Assembly (NCBI GenBank): GCA_020628935.1
Contig: JAHDEG010000006.1
Location: 1 to 64,000, forward strand
DNA from: Flavobacteriales bacterium
Lineage (GTDB): Bacteria > Bacteroidota > Bacteroidia > Flavobacteriales_G > JALEGO01
DNA length: 64,000 nt
Direction of reading: 5' to 3'
Below the pieces are notes generated by a model. That model was not told the DNA's origin and did no database searches. It was given only the letters and a program-made list of their open reading frames with translations. Numbering within the stretch: the stretch's first letter is position 1; every line of letters starts with the position of its first letter. Positions 18,792 to 27,643 of this stretch are shown here, piece by piece. Made by a program: the position numbers and the translations under genes.

Positions 18792-20204
18792 TTACAGTGA
18801 TATCTTTTCAAACAAATTAAACGTATTTAATTTTTCCATTAATACGTATCCAGCTACATCATTTTTTTTGCTCAAAAAATAACGGTGCTTGTCATTCTCT
18901 TTAACGCAATGCATAGAGTTGTATCTGACCATATACGTTAGCATACTCCAATCTAAACGAACTGCTCCGGTAGATCCGATACGCTCATTGGGTGGCAAAA
19001 TACTGCCTAAATAATAAACATCCTCCAAAATCTCTTTATCTCTAACATAATATTCCCGATAAGTGAATGAGCAAAATAATAACAATGCTACTATTGGAAT
19101 AATAAACACCACTTTTAAACGAACTAGTGTAGTAGTTTTTATCCGGTTAACTAAAACAAGTAAATAATTTGAAAAAAGAAACGATATTCCCAATCCAAAA
19201 AAGGGTAAAGAAGCAACAAAATAAAAACCCTTCTGAACTTTAGTAAGAAATAAGGGTAATGAACCAGATAAACCAACAGTAATAAAAAAACCAGCTAATA
19301 AAACGTTTCGTCTGTCAATTTTAACCACATTTCGTTTCCCCAAAAAATATACGATTAAACCAACTAAAACAGGCACTATAAGTTCGCTAGCTAATCTATA
19401 AAAGATATAAAACCGAGAGTCAACAGTGTGGCTTACTTCCTCTCCAATACGCTTTAGAGCCCTCTCAAAAAAGTACATTCTGAGCCCCTCTTTGGCTTCA
19501 GGTATAAATAAAATAAATGCGAAGTAAAGACCCACAACCCCTAATAGCAAAAAAAACGTTTCGCCAATTGCTTTCATCCATTTTTTCTCTAAGAAAATTG
19601 CATACAAAATAGGCACAGAAAGCGGGAATAAACCAGGAAGACCTTTACTTAAAGATGAAGCAAAAATTGCGGATACAGTTAAAATTAACCACACAAAATA
19701 TCTATTATTTTTTTTGTGAAGGATAAAAAAGAATACCGCTAACAAACAAAAAAAACTCATGGTATTTTCGTGCATATTATTTGAATAAGACCAAAAACAT
19801 ACAGGAATAGATATCCAAAGAATTGGAGCAAACCAAGCTAATTTATTAAGTTGCTTTTTTGCCAGCTTTTTCCAAATTAGTATAATTAGAATGTAATTAA
19901 CCAAAATCGTAAACAGTACATATAGCCTTTCTGTAAACCAACCATTGCCAAATACTTTAAAAAATAAAGCTTGCATACCAAAAACCAGTGGTGGTTGCTC
20001 ATGAAAAGAAGTTAAATCACCAACATTATAATCGCTAAACTGAGGTAGCCAAAAAGTGCCATAGTCATTTGCTAAGTTTTTTGAAACACTTGTGTATAGC
20101 ATAGCATCCATAAACATCCCTTCACTTACTAAACCGGGTAATGTAAGTACTAAAACTATAAATATAGACAGTAAATAAAACGGATTTATTTTAACACTCT
20201 TCAA
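18792..20204 (-). CDS. Glycosyltransferase family 39 / ArnT-like membrane protein
   Basis: The 470-aa polytopic protein has about ten hydrophobic helices. Its N-terminal pattern is that of the PMT/ArnT superfamily: SEGMFMDAMLYTSVSKNLA with acidic residues just after TM1, then a loop with FHEQPPLVFGMQALFFKVFG. Such enzymes transfer a sugar from a polyprenyl-phosphate donor to protein or lipid acceptors on the outer face of the inner membrane. Donor and acceptor cannot be told. The start is TTG at 20204: an in-frame TGA lies just upstream, and the first ATG comes after TM1. The promoter box at 20222-20229 supports this start. Confidence 0.82.
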   Translation of the reverse strand: MKSVKINPFYLLSIFIVLVLTLPGLVSEGMFMDAMLYTSVSKNLANDYGTFWLPQFSDYNVGDLTSFHEQPPLVFGMQALFFKVFGNGWFTERLYVLFTILVNYILIILIWKKLAKKQLNKLAWFAPILWISIPVCFWSYSNNMHENTMSFFCLLAVFFFILHKKNNRYFVWLILTVSAIFASSLSKGLPGLFPLSVPILYAIFLEKKWMKAIGETFFLLLGVVGLYFAFILFIPEAKEGLRMYFFERALKRIGEEVSHTVDSRFYIFYRLASELIVPVLVGLIVYFLGKRNVVKIDRRNVLLAGFFITVGLSGSLPLFLTKVQKGFYFVASLPFFGLGISFLFSNYLLVLVNRIKTTTLVRLKVVFIIPIVALLLFCSFTYREYYVRDKEILEDVYYLGSILPPNERIGSTGAVRLDWSMLTYMVRYNSMHCVKENDKHRYFLSKKNDVAGYVLMEKLNTFNLFEKISL

Positions 20205-20221
20205 TGTAAATTGCTTTCAAT

Positions 20222-20229
20222 CAAAAGTA
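20222..20229 (-). promoter_or_regulatory. Promoter -7 box of the GT39-type gene
   Basis: TACTTTTG on the minus strand is an exact TAnnTTTG match, 17 nt upstream of the proposed TTG start. Confidence 0.6.
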
Positions 20230-20334
20230 ACGATATAAAAACCGTTTTTTCTAAAACTTCAGTGTAAATTGAAGTAATTTGAGCGTTTATAGTTACTTTT
20301 TTCATCTAAATTTTAGTTATACATATAATATAAC

Positions 20335-20342
20335 TATATTCG
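20335..20342 (+). promoter_or_regulatory. Possible rpsT promoter
   Basis: TATATTCG matches TAnnTTTG at 7 of 8 positions and lies 22 nt before the ATG. It overlaps the right arm of an 8-bp inverted repeat, TAGTTATA/TATAACTA (20314-20336). Confidence 0.45.
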
Positions 20343-20364
20343 CATTCCAAAATTTTTGTAAAAA

Positions 20365-20616
20365 ATGGCAAATCATAAGTCGGCATTAAAGAGAATAAGA
20401 TCTAGCGAGAAGAAAAGACTTCACAATAAGTACTACTTTAAAACAACTAGAAACGCAGTAAAAGAATTAAAGAGTATTACTGATAAAAAAGAGGCACAAG
20501 AAAAGCTCCCTAAAGTAATATCTATGATTGATAAACTTACTAAGTCAAATATTATTCATAAAAACAAAGCTGCAAATATGAAGTCTAAGCTTACTAAAAG
20601 TATAGCTGCACTTTAA
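20365..20616 (+). CDS. rpsT: 30S ribosomal protein S20
   Basis: This is an 83-aa, very Lys-rich helical protein that binds the 5' domain and helix 44 of 16S rRNA. The start [21 protein letters not shown] is the S20 signature, and the C-terminal helix ([16 protein letters not shown]) is also typical. Single-gene unit: a promoter-like box lies before it and a strong terminator 29 nt after the stop. Confidence 0.97.
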   Translation: MANHKSALKRIRSSEKKRLHNKYYFKTTRNAVKELKSITDKKEAQEKLPKVISMIDKLTKSNIIHKNKAANMKSKLTKSIAAL

Positions 20617-20645
20617 TTTATAGCAGAGAAAATATTAAAAACATG

Positions 20646-20682
20646 AAAGCCTTTCCACTTTGGAAGGGCTTTTGTATTTTTA
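20646..20682 (+). terminator. rpsT terminator overlapping the radC promoter
   Basis: AAAGCCTTTCC and GGAAGGGCTTT form an 11-bp stem (one G-T) around ACTTT, followed by TGTATTTTTA. The end of the T tract forms TATTTTTA (20675-20682), a 7-of-8 match to TAnnTTTG placed 19 nt before the radC ATG. Confidence 0.85.
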
Positions 20683-20701
20683 GGTGGTTACGTACACTGC
20701 C

Positions 20702-21400
20702 ATGTCAAACAAAACCAAAAGCAATTCAATAAAAAACTGGTCAGAAGACGATCAGCCAAGAGAAAAACTAATTGTACAAGGCAGAAGTGTATTAAGCAAT
20801 GCAGAACTTATTGCTATCCTAATTGGGTCAGGTTCTAAAAAACAGTCTGCAGTTGAACTAGCGAAAAGCATTCTGAGTTTTAGCGATAATAATTTAACGC
20901 AACTCGGTAAACTATCTCTCACAGATCTACAAAAATTCAACGGCATTGGTTCCGCAAAGGCAGTAACTATTGCTGCAGCGTTAGAGTTAGGTAGAAGGAG
21001 AAAAAATGAGAGCCCGACAAAAATTATAAGTATTACAAGTAGCAAAAAAGCATATGAGGCTATGGTTGCGAATTTACAAGACCTAGATCATGAAGAGTTT
21101 TGGATAGCATTACTAAACCAAGCCAATCACATTACTAAAACTATTCAAATCAGCAAGGGAGGAGTCACAAGTGTAACAGTTGACAAAAAACTCATATGTA
21201 AACACGCTATAGACCATTTGGCAAGCTCAATAATTCTTTATCATAATCATCCTACAGGTAACCTTAACGCTAGCAAGCAAGATATTAAAATAACAGAAGC
21301 CATTAAAGAAGCAGCAAATATTATTGATGTACAATTACTTGATCATATAATCGTTGGTAACAATAACTACTTTAGCTTTAAAGATGAAGGTTTACTTTAA
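20702..21400 (+). CDS. radC: RadC family JAMM/MPN+ domain protein
   Basis: The 232-aa protein has a UPF0758 N-terminal helix-hairpin-helix region (LSLTDLQKFNGIGSAKAVTI, residues 75-95) and a JAB/MPN+ metalloprotease-like domain. The zinc motif is HNHPTGNLNASKQD near residue 180. The family name comes from a disproved link to recombination repair, and the molecular role is still unsettled. The ATG at 20702 is chosen over the ORF-track GTG at 20684, because the promoter-like box at 20675-20682 would leave no leader for the latter. The deacetylase-like gene follows after 3 bp. Confidence 0.93.
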   Translation: MSNKTKSNSIKNWSEDDQPREKLIVQGRSVLSNAELIAILIGSGSKKQSAVELAKSILSFSDNNLTQLGKLSLTDLQKFNGIGSAKAVTIAAALELGRRRKNESPTKIISITSSKKAYEAMVANLQDLDHEEFWIALLNQANHITKTIQISKGGVTSVTVDKKLICKHAIDHLASSIILYHNHPTGNLNASKQDIKITEAIKEAANIIDVQLLDHIIVGNNNYFSFKDEGLL

Positions 21401-21403
21401 TTT

Positions 21404-22681
21404 ATGTTAACCATATATTGTGAGCATATAACCAAAAGGACAGAATACATATTTGATGTAGTTTTTAATTATTTAATTAAAACTCCTTATAAAATAACAA
21501 ACTCAAAGCAAGAGTTTACTGAGAGCAATAACCCAAAGTTTTCATACACATATGAAGGAGAACTAAACATAATACCTTCAGCCCTGCTATCTCAGTCATC
21601 TATTAAGCAAAACATAGACCTAACATGGCACAACCACAATAACCAGAAATGGTTGTTTAAAACAAACGGAGAGTTATTACCATTCGATGTTTTTTCATCT
21701 ATTTTTTATCTCATCACCAGATATGAAGAATATACTGCTAATGATAATGCATTTGATGAACACGGACGATTTTTACTTGACAAAAGTATTCTTACAAATC
21801 ATTACCAATACAAAAAACCATTAGCGCACATTTGGGCAGCTGAATTGAAACAAAAACTAACAGATAAATTCCCTCAAATACAGTTTGAAGAGAGAAAATA
21901 TTCTGCAGAGTTAACTGTAGATGTTGATCAGCTATATGCTTATAAAAACAGAGGAGTAATAAATACTTTAGCAGGAATTTTAAAAAAATTAAGCGCGGGT
22001 AAGTGGAAACAATGTAAAACACAAGTAAATACAATCCTCCAACGTAAAAACGATCCATTTGATAACTTCACCTTTTTTAAAGAGATTAGTAAAGAGGTGG
22101 ATCTCAAATACTTTATTCATTGCGGAGCTAAAGCCAAAAACGACCCTAGATTTATAAATAGTAATTCCAATAAAAAACGAATTAAACAATTAGCAGAGAA
22201 TAGTAAAGTTTATATTCATCCATCCTACAAAAGCTTAAGAAATTCTAAATTAATCTCTATAGAAAAAGAAAAACTTGAGTTAATAATAAACAAAAAAATT
22301 GAACACTCTAGACAACATTACTTAGTGGCTAAGCTGCCTAAATATTATCAAAACCTATTAAAAACCGACATAAAACACGACTACTCACAAGGATATGTCT
22401 TAGAAAACGGTTTCAAAACAGGCATGTGTATTCCGTACCCTTACTTTGACTTATCAAACAACCTTAAAACACAATTAACAATTCACCCATTTCATGTAAC
22501 CGACTTATCTATTTTAAAGAATGAAAAAAATCTGCAAGATGTGTATACTATAATAGATCAGATTAAAGCGGTTAACGGCACCATAAGCATTTTGTGGCAC
22601 AGCGACTTATTTGCTCTACAAAACTCATCTGAAAAATGGAAATCTATATTATTAAAAATAGTTGAACATGCCACTGCATAA
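21404..22681 (+). CDS. Polysaccharide deacetylase family protein (Bacteroidota type)
   Basis: The 425-aa protein has no signal peptide. The N-terminal 90 residues match a domain that precedes deacetylase folds in Bacteroidota. The catalytic-type motifs are LTVDVDQLYAYKNRG (the Asp motif, near residue 168), VYIHPSYKS (His motif, near 270), SRQHYL, and ILWHSDLFAL near the C-terminus. The family is usually found near surface-glycan genes, but the substrate is not known. The gene starts 3 bp after radC and its end overlaps the FemAB-like gene, so radC, this gene, femAB-like, upp and two membrane proteins form one tight run. Confidence 0.75.
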   Translation: MLTIYCEHITKRTEYIFDVVFNYLIKTPYKITNSKQEFTESNNPKFSYTYEGELNIIPSALLSQSSIKQNIDLTWHNHNNQKWLFKTNGELLPFDVFSSIFYLITRYEEYTANDNAFDEHGRFLLDKSILTNHYQYKKPLAHIWAAELKQKLTDKFPQIQFEERKYSAELTVDVDQLYAYKNRGVINTLAGILKKLSAGKWKQCKTQVNTILQRKNDPFDNFTFFKEISKEVDLKYFIHCGAKAKNDPRFINSNSNKKRIKQLAENSKVYIHPSYKSLRNSKLISIEKEKLELIINKKIEHSRQHYLVAKLPKYYQNLLKTDIKHDYSQGYVLENGFKTGMCIPYPYFDLSNNLKTQLTIHPFHVTDLSILKNEKNLQDVYTIIDQIKAVNGTISILWHSDLFALQNSSEKWKSILLKIVEHATA

Positions 22682-23546
22682 GGTAAAACATAAAAATATT
22701 GATTTCAAAAAATGGGATAAATGTATAAACAGCGCTACTAACAGCCATGTTTATGCCAAAAGTTGGTATTTAAATATTGTTTCACCCAACTGGCAAGGAG
22801 TTATTTTAAATGATTACGAAGCAGTTATGCCATTAACAACTAAAACTAAGCTAGGCATAACATTACTAAGGCAGCCTCCTTTTTGCCAACAGTTAGGCGT
22901 TTTTTTCACAACTGGTTTAAGCCCTGAAACTACACAAGCTTTTTATAAACACCTTAATAACTTTTGGCTAACCGATTACCAACTAAATTCAAGCAATAAA
23001 GTGACCACCGGTAAACAAAGAACCAACCATGAATTAAGCCTTGATAAAACTTATGAAGATATTTACTCAGGATTTAATACAAACACTAAGAGGAACATAA
23101 ATAAGGCGAAAAAAGGTAATCTTGAAGCAATATTTACCTCAGATTATCAATCAGTAATTGCGTACTTTAAAAAAACAAAAGGTAAAACCCTTAACCTTAC
23201 TGATGATTATTACGTAACACTTCAAAAAATTATTAGTGAAGGATTAAAAAGGAAGGAAATAAAAATAATTCACATCTTAAACCAACAAAAAGAAATGGTT
23301 TCGGGTGCTATTTTATTAGAACATCCACAAAGAACTTACTTTCTTTTTTCAGCGAATAATAAAAAAAATGCAGGTGCAATGCATTACTTAATAAATGAAT
23401 ACATTAAATTGAATTGCGAGCGTAAAATTATATTTGACTTTGAAGGATCAGACGATGAAAACCTTGCTAAATTTTACACTGGTTTTGGAGCTAAAAAAGC
23501 AACGTACACAAGAATAAAAAAAGGTATATTTAAACACATTTTATAA
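22668..23546 (+). CDS. FemAB/GNAT-like acyltransferase of unknown substrate
   Basis: The 292-aa soluble protein has two regions resembling a tandem GNAT (FemAB) fold: VYAKSWYLNIVSPNWQGVI near residue 28, and NTKRNINKAKKGNLEA near 140. The later segments VSGAILLEHPQRTYFLFSA and FDFEGSDDENLAKFYTGFGA are typical of the acetyltransferase core and of the final FemAB strands. The TTG at 22662 is also possible; the ATG at 22668 is preferred. It overlaps the deacetylase-like gene by 14 bp, which suggests coupled expression and perhaps a shared cell-surface substrate. That link is inference. Confidence 0.6.
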   Translation: MPLHKVKHKNIDFKKWDKCINSATNSHVYAKSWYLNIVSPNWQGVILNDYEAVMPLTTKTKLGITLLRQPPFCQQLGVFFTTGLSPETTQAFYKHLNNFWLTDYQLNSSNKVTTGKQRTNHELSLDKTYEDIYSGFNTNTKRNINKAKKGNLEAIFTSDYQSVIAYFKKTKGKTLNLTDDYYVTLQKIISEGLKRKEIKIIHILNQQKEMVSGAILLEHPQRTYFLFSANNKKNAGAMHYLINEYIKLNCERKIIFDFEGSDDENLAKFYTGFGAKKATYTRIKKGIFKHIL

Positions 23547-23562
23547 TTTCAAATTAACATTA

Positions 23563-24213
23563 ATGAACGTTCATATACTAAATGAAAAAAACTCTATACT
23601 TAACGAGTTTTTAAAAGAAATACGAGATGAGAACATTCAAAAAAACCAGTTTTTATTTCAAAAAAACCTTGAACGCATAGGTAATATAATGGCTTATGAA
23701 ATAAGTAAGCAATTAGAATACCAGAAAGAAGAAATAAAAACTCCACTAGCAAACTGTAACGTTAATGTAATAAAACAGCAACCCGTATTAGCAACAATTT
23801 TAAGAGCAGGACTACCACTTCATATTGGTCTAAATCAGTTTTTTGATAAATCTCAAAGTGGTTTTATTTCGGCATACAGAAAAAACTCCTCCCCAACTGA
23901 GTTTGAAATTATTGTCCAATATAAAGCTGCACCTTCATTAGAAAATGAAATCCTTATTCTTTCTGACCCAATGTTGGCAAGCGGTAATTCAATGTTTGCA
24001 AGTTATGAGGCACTATTAAAACATGGTACACCAAAACAAACACACGTAGCTGCAATAATTGGGAGCAAAGAAGGACTCGATTATGTAATTAAACAGTTTC
24101 CTAAAAACACCCACTTTTGGATAGCAGCACTTGATGAGCAGCTAAATGAAAAAAGCTACATTGTACCAGGACTCGGTGATGCAGGAGATTTAGCATACGG
24201 AAGCAAATTATGA
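23563..24213 (+). CDS. upp: Uracil phosphoribosyltransferase
   Basis: UPRT makes UMP from uracil and PRPP in pyrimidine salvage. The 216-aa protein shows the type I PRTase fold, with ATILRAGLPLHIGLNQFF near residue 80, the PRPP loop LILSDPMLASGNSM near 130, and the uracil-recognising C-terminal segment YIVPGLGDAGDLAYGS. The stop overlaps the next ATG in ATGA, so translation of the membrane protein downstream is coupled. Confidence 0.95.
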   Translation: MNVHILNEKNSILNEFLKEIRDENIQKNQFLFQKNLERIGNIMAYEISKQLEYQKEEIKTPLANCNVNVIKQQPVLATILRAGLPLHIGLNQFFDKSQSGFISAYRKNSSPTEFEIIVQYKAAPSLENEILILSDPMLASGNSMFASYEALLKHGTPKQTHVAAIIGSKEGLDYVIKQFPKNTHFWIAALDEQLNEKSYIVPGLGDAGDLAYGSKL

Positions 24214-24674
24214 CCCCAGAACAAATTGGTAAAATAATATCTGTGATTAGTATGGCAGGAACTAAAATGTTTTTTTCTCCGCCACTAGCATTTGGTCTAG
24301 ATTTTACTGGTTATCAAACATTCTTACTTATACTTTTCGGCAGTACGACTAGCACTGTTTTTTTTTATTTTTTTGGTGGATGGGCTATTGAAGTCATTTC
24401 AAAAGTAACAGTATTTCTTTTTGGTAAAGGCGGAAGCAAAAAAAAGAAATTCAGTAGAACTAATCGTTTTATTGTTAGAGTTAGGAGTAAATTAGGCTTA
24501 TTTGGTATAGCAGCTATTACCCCCTGCATACTTTCAGTGCCAGTTGGTGCTATTTTAGCGTATACATATTATCGTCATAAAAAGTCAACACTATTATATT
24601 TACTTGCCTCGTGCCTCTTCTGGACTTTAGTAATTGTTCCGGGCTGGGCTTTTGTTATAACACTTTTCAAATAA
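24210..24674 (+). CDS. Small integral membrane protein, function unknown
   Basis: The 154-aa protein has about four hydrophobic segments (near residues 25, 40-60, 97-120 and 130-150). A basic cytoplasmic stretch, GGSKKKKFSRTNRFIVRVRSK, separates the two halves. The segment GLFGIAAITPCILSVPVGA resembles the Gly/Pro-rich membrane motif of the small multidrug-export-like family (PF06695 type), but that assignment is tentative. It is coupled upstream to upp (ATGA) and downstream to another membrane protein (TAATG). Confidence 0.6.
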   Translation: MTPEQIGKIISVISMAGTKMFFSPPLAFGLDFTGYQTFLLILFGSTTSTVFFYFFGGWAIEVISKVTVFLFGKGGSKKKKFSRTNRFIVRVRSKLGLFGIAAITPCILSVPVGAILAYTYYRHKKSTLLYLLASCLFWTLVIVPGWAFVITLFK

Positions 24675-25348
24675 TGATAGAAAAATACAATAATGGCGCT
24701 GAGTATACACAGTTAACATTCGGTAAATTAATTGTTCAAGAACCAATGACTGCCTTCACTAATTTTTTAGTGGCCGCAGTTTGCTTTTACTTTTATTTTA
24801 AATTAAAAAAACATTACATTAAACAAGGAGTTAATAAGTCTATTAAATTAAAAACAATCTTCTTTTTACTTTTTGGAGTAGCAACAACGGTAGCTGGCTT
24901 TGCCCACGGGTTTTATTATAAGTTCGGAATGGGTTTACACAAGTTGGGCTGGGCATTGGTGGTTTCTTCTCTTGCTACGTTAACCTGTGGCTTTATAATG
25001 AGTATTAAAAAACATCAAAAATTAATTTTACGAGGATATTTATTTATCACATTAATTTATCTACTCGTTCTGCCTATGGCTAAGAGTTTTGGGGCTATCA
25101 CAGGTTTTTTAGCTTTTTCTTTAGTTGCCGTTGTTTTACCCACTTTAGTTAAAGAAAACCAAAAAGAACATTACAAAAAATACATGCTCTATAGTATAGG
25201 CATGTTTGCATTAACTGGTTTAGTGTTTGCTACTAAACTAACCATAAGTAAATGGTTCAATTTTAATGATTTAGCTCACATAGTAGAACTAATTGGTATT
25301 GTGTTTATTTACTATTCAGTAAAAGCAGAACAATTAAAAGAAGTGTGA
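24674..25348 (+). CDS. Seven-helix membrane protein, function unknown
   Basis: The 224-aa protein has about seven predicted transmembrane segments and a short N-terminal tail (MIEKYNNGAEYTQLTFGKLI). His residues (GFAHGFYYKFG, GLHKLGWAL, LAHIVELIGI) fall within or near helices. The layout loosely recalls small seven-helix proteins of the ceramidase/hemolysin III type, but I would not assign it. The ORF-track start lies inside the previous gene; the ATG that overlaps its stop by one base is the natural start. It converges with the ABC permease gene 8 bp beyond its stop. Confidence 0.6.
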   Translation: MIEKYNNGAEYTQLTFGKLIVQEPMTAFTNFLVAAVCFYFYFKLKKHYIKQGVNKSIKLKTIFFLLFGVATTVAGFAHGFYYKFGMGLHKLGWALVVSSLATLTCGFIMSIKKHQKLILRGYLFITLIYLLVLPMAKSFGAITGFLAFSLVAVVLPTLVKENQKEHYKKYMLYSIGMFALTGLVFATKLTISKWFNFNDLAHIVELIGIVFIYYSVKAEQLKEV

Positions 25349-25355
25349 TTTTTTC

Positions 25356-26696
25356 TTAGTTTTTGTATCCAATCCACTTTATTACTTCTTTAAAACTTGC
25401 TTTTTTACCATACATTAATATACCCGTTCGGTAAATTTTAGCAGCTATGTACGTTGTTACTATGAATCCAATTACAAGAGCTAACATAGATAAACCAACT
25501 TGCCAAATGGGTATTCCCCCTCCTCCACCAACACCTACGGCAGCCCTAACCATCATTACTACAGGTGAAGTAAAAGGAATAATAGAAAACCAAACAGCCA
25601 TTGCACCATCAGGGTTTTTAATTACAGAAGCTGAAATTATATACGCTAGCAATAAAGGCAGTGTTAACGGAACCATAAATTGTTGAGTATCTGCCTCATT
25701 ATCAATAATAGAGCCTACAGCAGCAAACAATGCACTATAAAATAAATACCCCCCTATAAAGTAAAATAAAAATAAAGAAAGCATAACAGGGAAGTTAATT
25801 CTATTAATAATATTGTTAGGGTCATAAATATTAACCGATGTTAAGCTTTCATCTTGAAACTGTTTAGCAATATCTCCGCTCATCTGTAATTGCTGTATGG
25901 TTTCAGGGTTATAATAATCCTGAAAAAACAAGCCTTTAGCAGCCATAAAAACTACTAAAGTAAGTAATCCCCAGAGCACAAACTGTGTGAGCCCAACTAA
26001 AGCAATCCCTAATATTTTACCCAACATTAATTCAAATGGCTTAACAGAAGAAACAATAACCTCAACAATTCTATTCACTTTTTCTTCAATAACACCACGC
26101 ATTACTTGAGAGCAATACATTATTATAAATACATAAATAAAAATGCCAAAAACAAATCCAATATATGCCTGATCTGAATTAACTTTTTTTTCATCACCAG
26201 GTTTCCCAATTTTGTAAGGGCTAAGATTAAATTCTGTATCTATTTTAGCATAAACAGCTGGGTCTATTTTATTAATTAGTAGCTTTTGGTGTTCTATTAT
26301 ACCTTCAACCTGCTTTTCTATTTTACGCTGTGTAAGAGCGCTTGGCATACTTTTCACAAATAACTTACCTACATTAGACGCTACAATGTTTTTTGGCAAA
26401 TAAAGTACTGCAGTAAAATCAGACTCATGCAACAATGTTTGAGCTTGAATTAATGTAATATCCATTACTTCAAACTGTATCCCGGGCTGGTTTTTAAGGA
26501 TGGAAAAGCTTGGATAGTTATCATCAACAACAATAATTTTTTGAGTTTGGTTATCTCGCACACTTAACCAAACTGAAAAAATCATTAGCGCTGCAATTAA
26601 AAACGGAGCTAAAAGTGTCATTACAACAAAGCTCTTTTTTCGAACACGAGTAAAAAATTCACGTTCAATAATTAGTTTTATAATGCTCCAGTTCAT
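25356..26696 (-). CDS. ABC-2 type transporter permease (NatB-like)
   Basis: The 446-aa membrane protein has one TM near residues 20-45, a soluble extracytoplasmic domain (about 50-170), and then a cluster of five or six TMs. The conserved segment MRGVIEEKVNRIVEVIVSS just after TM2 is the ABC-2/NatB signature, followed by FELMLGKILGIALVGLTQF. With the ATPase upstream it should form an exporter (NatAB-like, sodium or other small substrate). Start and stop overlap with the ATPase gene in TAATG. Confidence 0.88.
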   Translation of the reverse strand: MNWSIIKLIIEREFFTRVRKKSFVVMTLLAPFLIAALMIFSVWLSVRDNQTQKIIVVDDNYPSFSILKNQPGIQFEVMDITLIQAQTLLHESDFTAVLYLPKNIVASNVGKLFVKSMPSALTQRKIEKQVEGIIEHQKLLINKIDPAVYAKIDTEFNLSPYKIGKPGDEKKVNSDQAYIGFVFGIFIYVFIIMYCSQVMRGVIEEKVNRIVEVIVSSVKPFELMLGKILGIALVGLTQFVLWGLLTLVVFMAAKGLFFQDYYNPETIQQLQMSGDIAKQFQDESLTSVNIYDPNNIINRINFPVMLSLFLFYFIGGYLFYSALFAAVGSIIDNEADTQQFMVPLTLPLLLAYIISASVIKNPDGAMAVWFSIIPFTSPVVMMVRAAVGVGGGGGIPIWQVGLSMLALVIGFIVTTYIAAKIYRTGILMYGKKASFKEVIKWIGYKN

Positions 26697-27610
26697 TATT
26701 TCTTAATTAGTTTAATGAAAATATCATTCATCGTAGGTAATATTTCATTAAAAGAAACTACCTCAACTTTTTCAATAATTGCTCTAATAATATCTTTTAT
26801 TGAAATACGACCGCTCATTTTAACAATAGCTTCTGTAAATTCATCCCTTTCTATTATAGAAACTATTTCTCCGCCCGTCCATAATGTGTTGCTAAAAACA
26901 GCTGTATGACCCTTAAAAACAACACTATACATTCCTTCACTATACTGCTTTCTGAGTTCCTTTACAGGGCCGGTTAAAATAATTTCTCCAGCATTTACCA
27001 AAGCAATTCTATCACACAGTTCTTCAACCGATCCCATATTATGGGTAGATAAAATAATACTCGTGCCGGCTTCTTTAAGTTCTAAAATATGTTTTTTAAT
27101 TAGCTCAGCATTTACAGGATCAAAGCCACTGAAAGGCTCGTCTAAAATTAGTAGTTCAGGCTCATGTAAAACAGTAGTTACAAACTGAACTTTTTGTTGC
27201 ATACCTTTAGAGAGCTCTTCAATATACCTATCTCTCCAAGTAGAAATTTCTAGTTTATCAAACCAAATTTTTGCTTTTTTTAAGGCGGCTTCTTTCGTTA
27301 ACCCTTTAAGTTGAGCCAAGTACAATACCTGCTCAGTCACTTTCATTTTTTTGTATAGCCCCCTTTCTTCAGGTAAGTAACCAATTTTTTTTGATAGGAA
27401 GCGAGCTTTGTTTCTTCCTTTTAAAATAACTTTTCCTTTATCAGGTGCAGTAATATGATTTGCAACACGAATAATAGTAGTTTTACCCGCTCCATTAGGG
27501 CCTAGCAAGCCAAATATTTCTCCAGAATTAACTTCAAAACTAATTTTCTTTAATATTGGTTTGTTGTCGTATGCTTTAACAACAGAACGTAACTCAAGCA
27601 CTTTGGTCAT
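26696..27610 (-). CDS. ABC transporter ATP-binding protein (NatA-like)
   Basis: This 304-aa ATPase has Walker A GLLGPNGAGKTTIIR, the signature segment ELSKGMQQKVQF, Walker B ELLILDEPFSGFDPVN and the switch His in LSTHNMGSVEELCD. The C-terminal 80 residues form the short accessory domain usual in ABC-2 exporters. It partners the overlapping permease gene. An exact TAnnTTTG box ends 5 nt before the ATG, so the transcript may be nearly leaderless. Confidence 0.92.
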   Translation of the reverse strand: MTKVLELRSVVKAYDNKPILKKISFEVNSGEIFGLLGPNGAGKTTIIRVANHITAPDKGKVILKGRNKARFLSKKIGYLPEERGLYKKMKVTEQVLYLAQLKGLTKEAALKKAKIWFDKLEISTWRDRYIEELSKGMQQKVQFVTTVLHEPELLILDEPFSGFDPVNAELIKKHILELKEAGTSIILSTHNMGSVEELCDRIALVNAGEIILTGPVKELRKQYSEGMYSVVFKGHTAVFSNTLWTGGEIVSIIERDEFTEAIVKMSGRISIKDIIRAIIEKVEVVSFNEILPTMNDIFIKLIKK

Positions 27611-27615
27611 AAAAT

Positions 27616-27623
27616 CAAAGATA
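27616..27623 (-). promoter_or_regulatory. Promoter -7 box of the ABC transporter operon (near-leaderless)
   Basis: TATCTTTG on the minus strand matches TAnnTTTG exactly and ends 5 nt before the ATG, as at pdhA. Confidence 0.5.
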
Positions 27624-27643
27624 TGTCGTTTTTGCGCATAAGC

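Noticed and set aside
25447-25686. Plus-strand ORF with a run of prolines (GIPPPPPTPTAA)
   Set aside because: The prolines come from the antisense of the Gly-rich stretch in the ABC permease.
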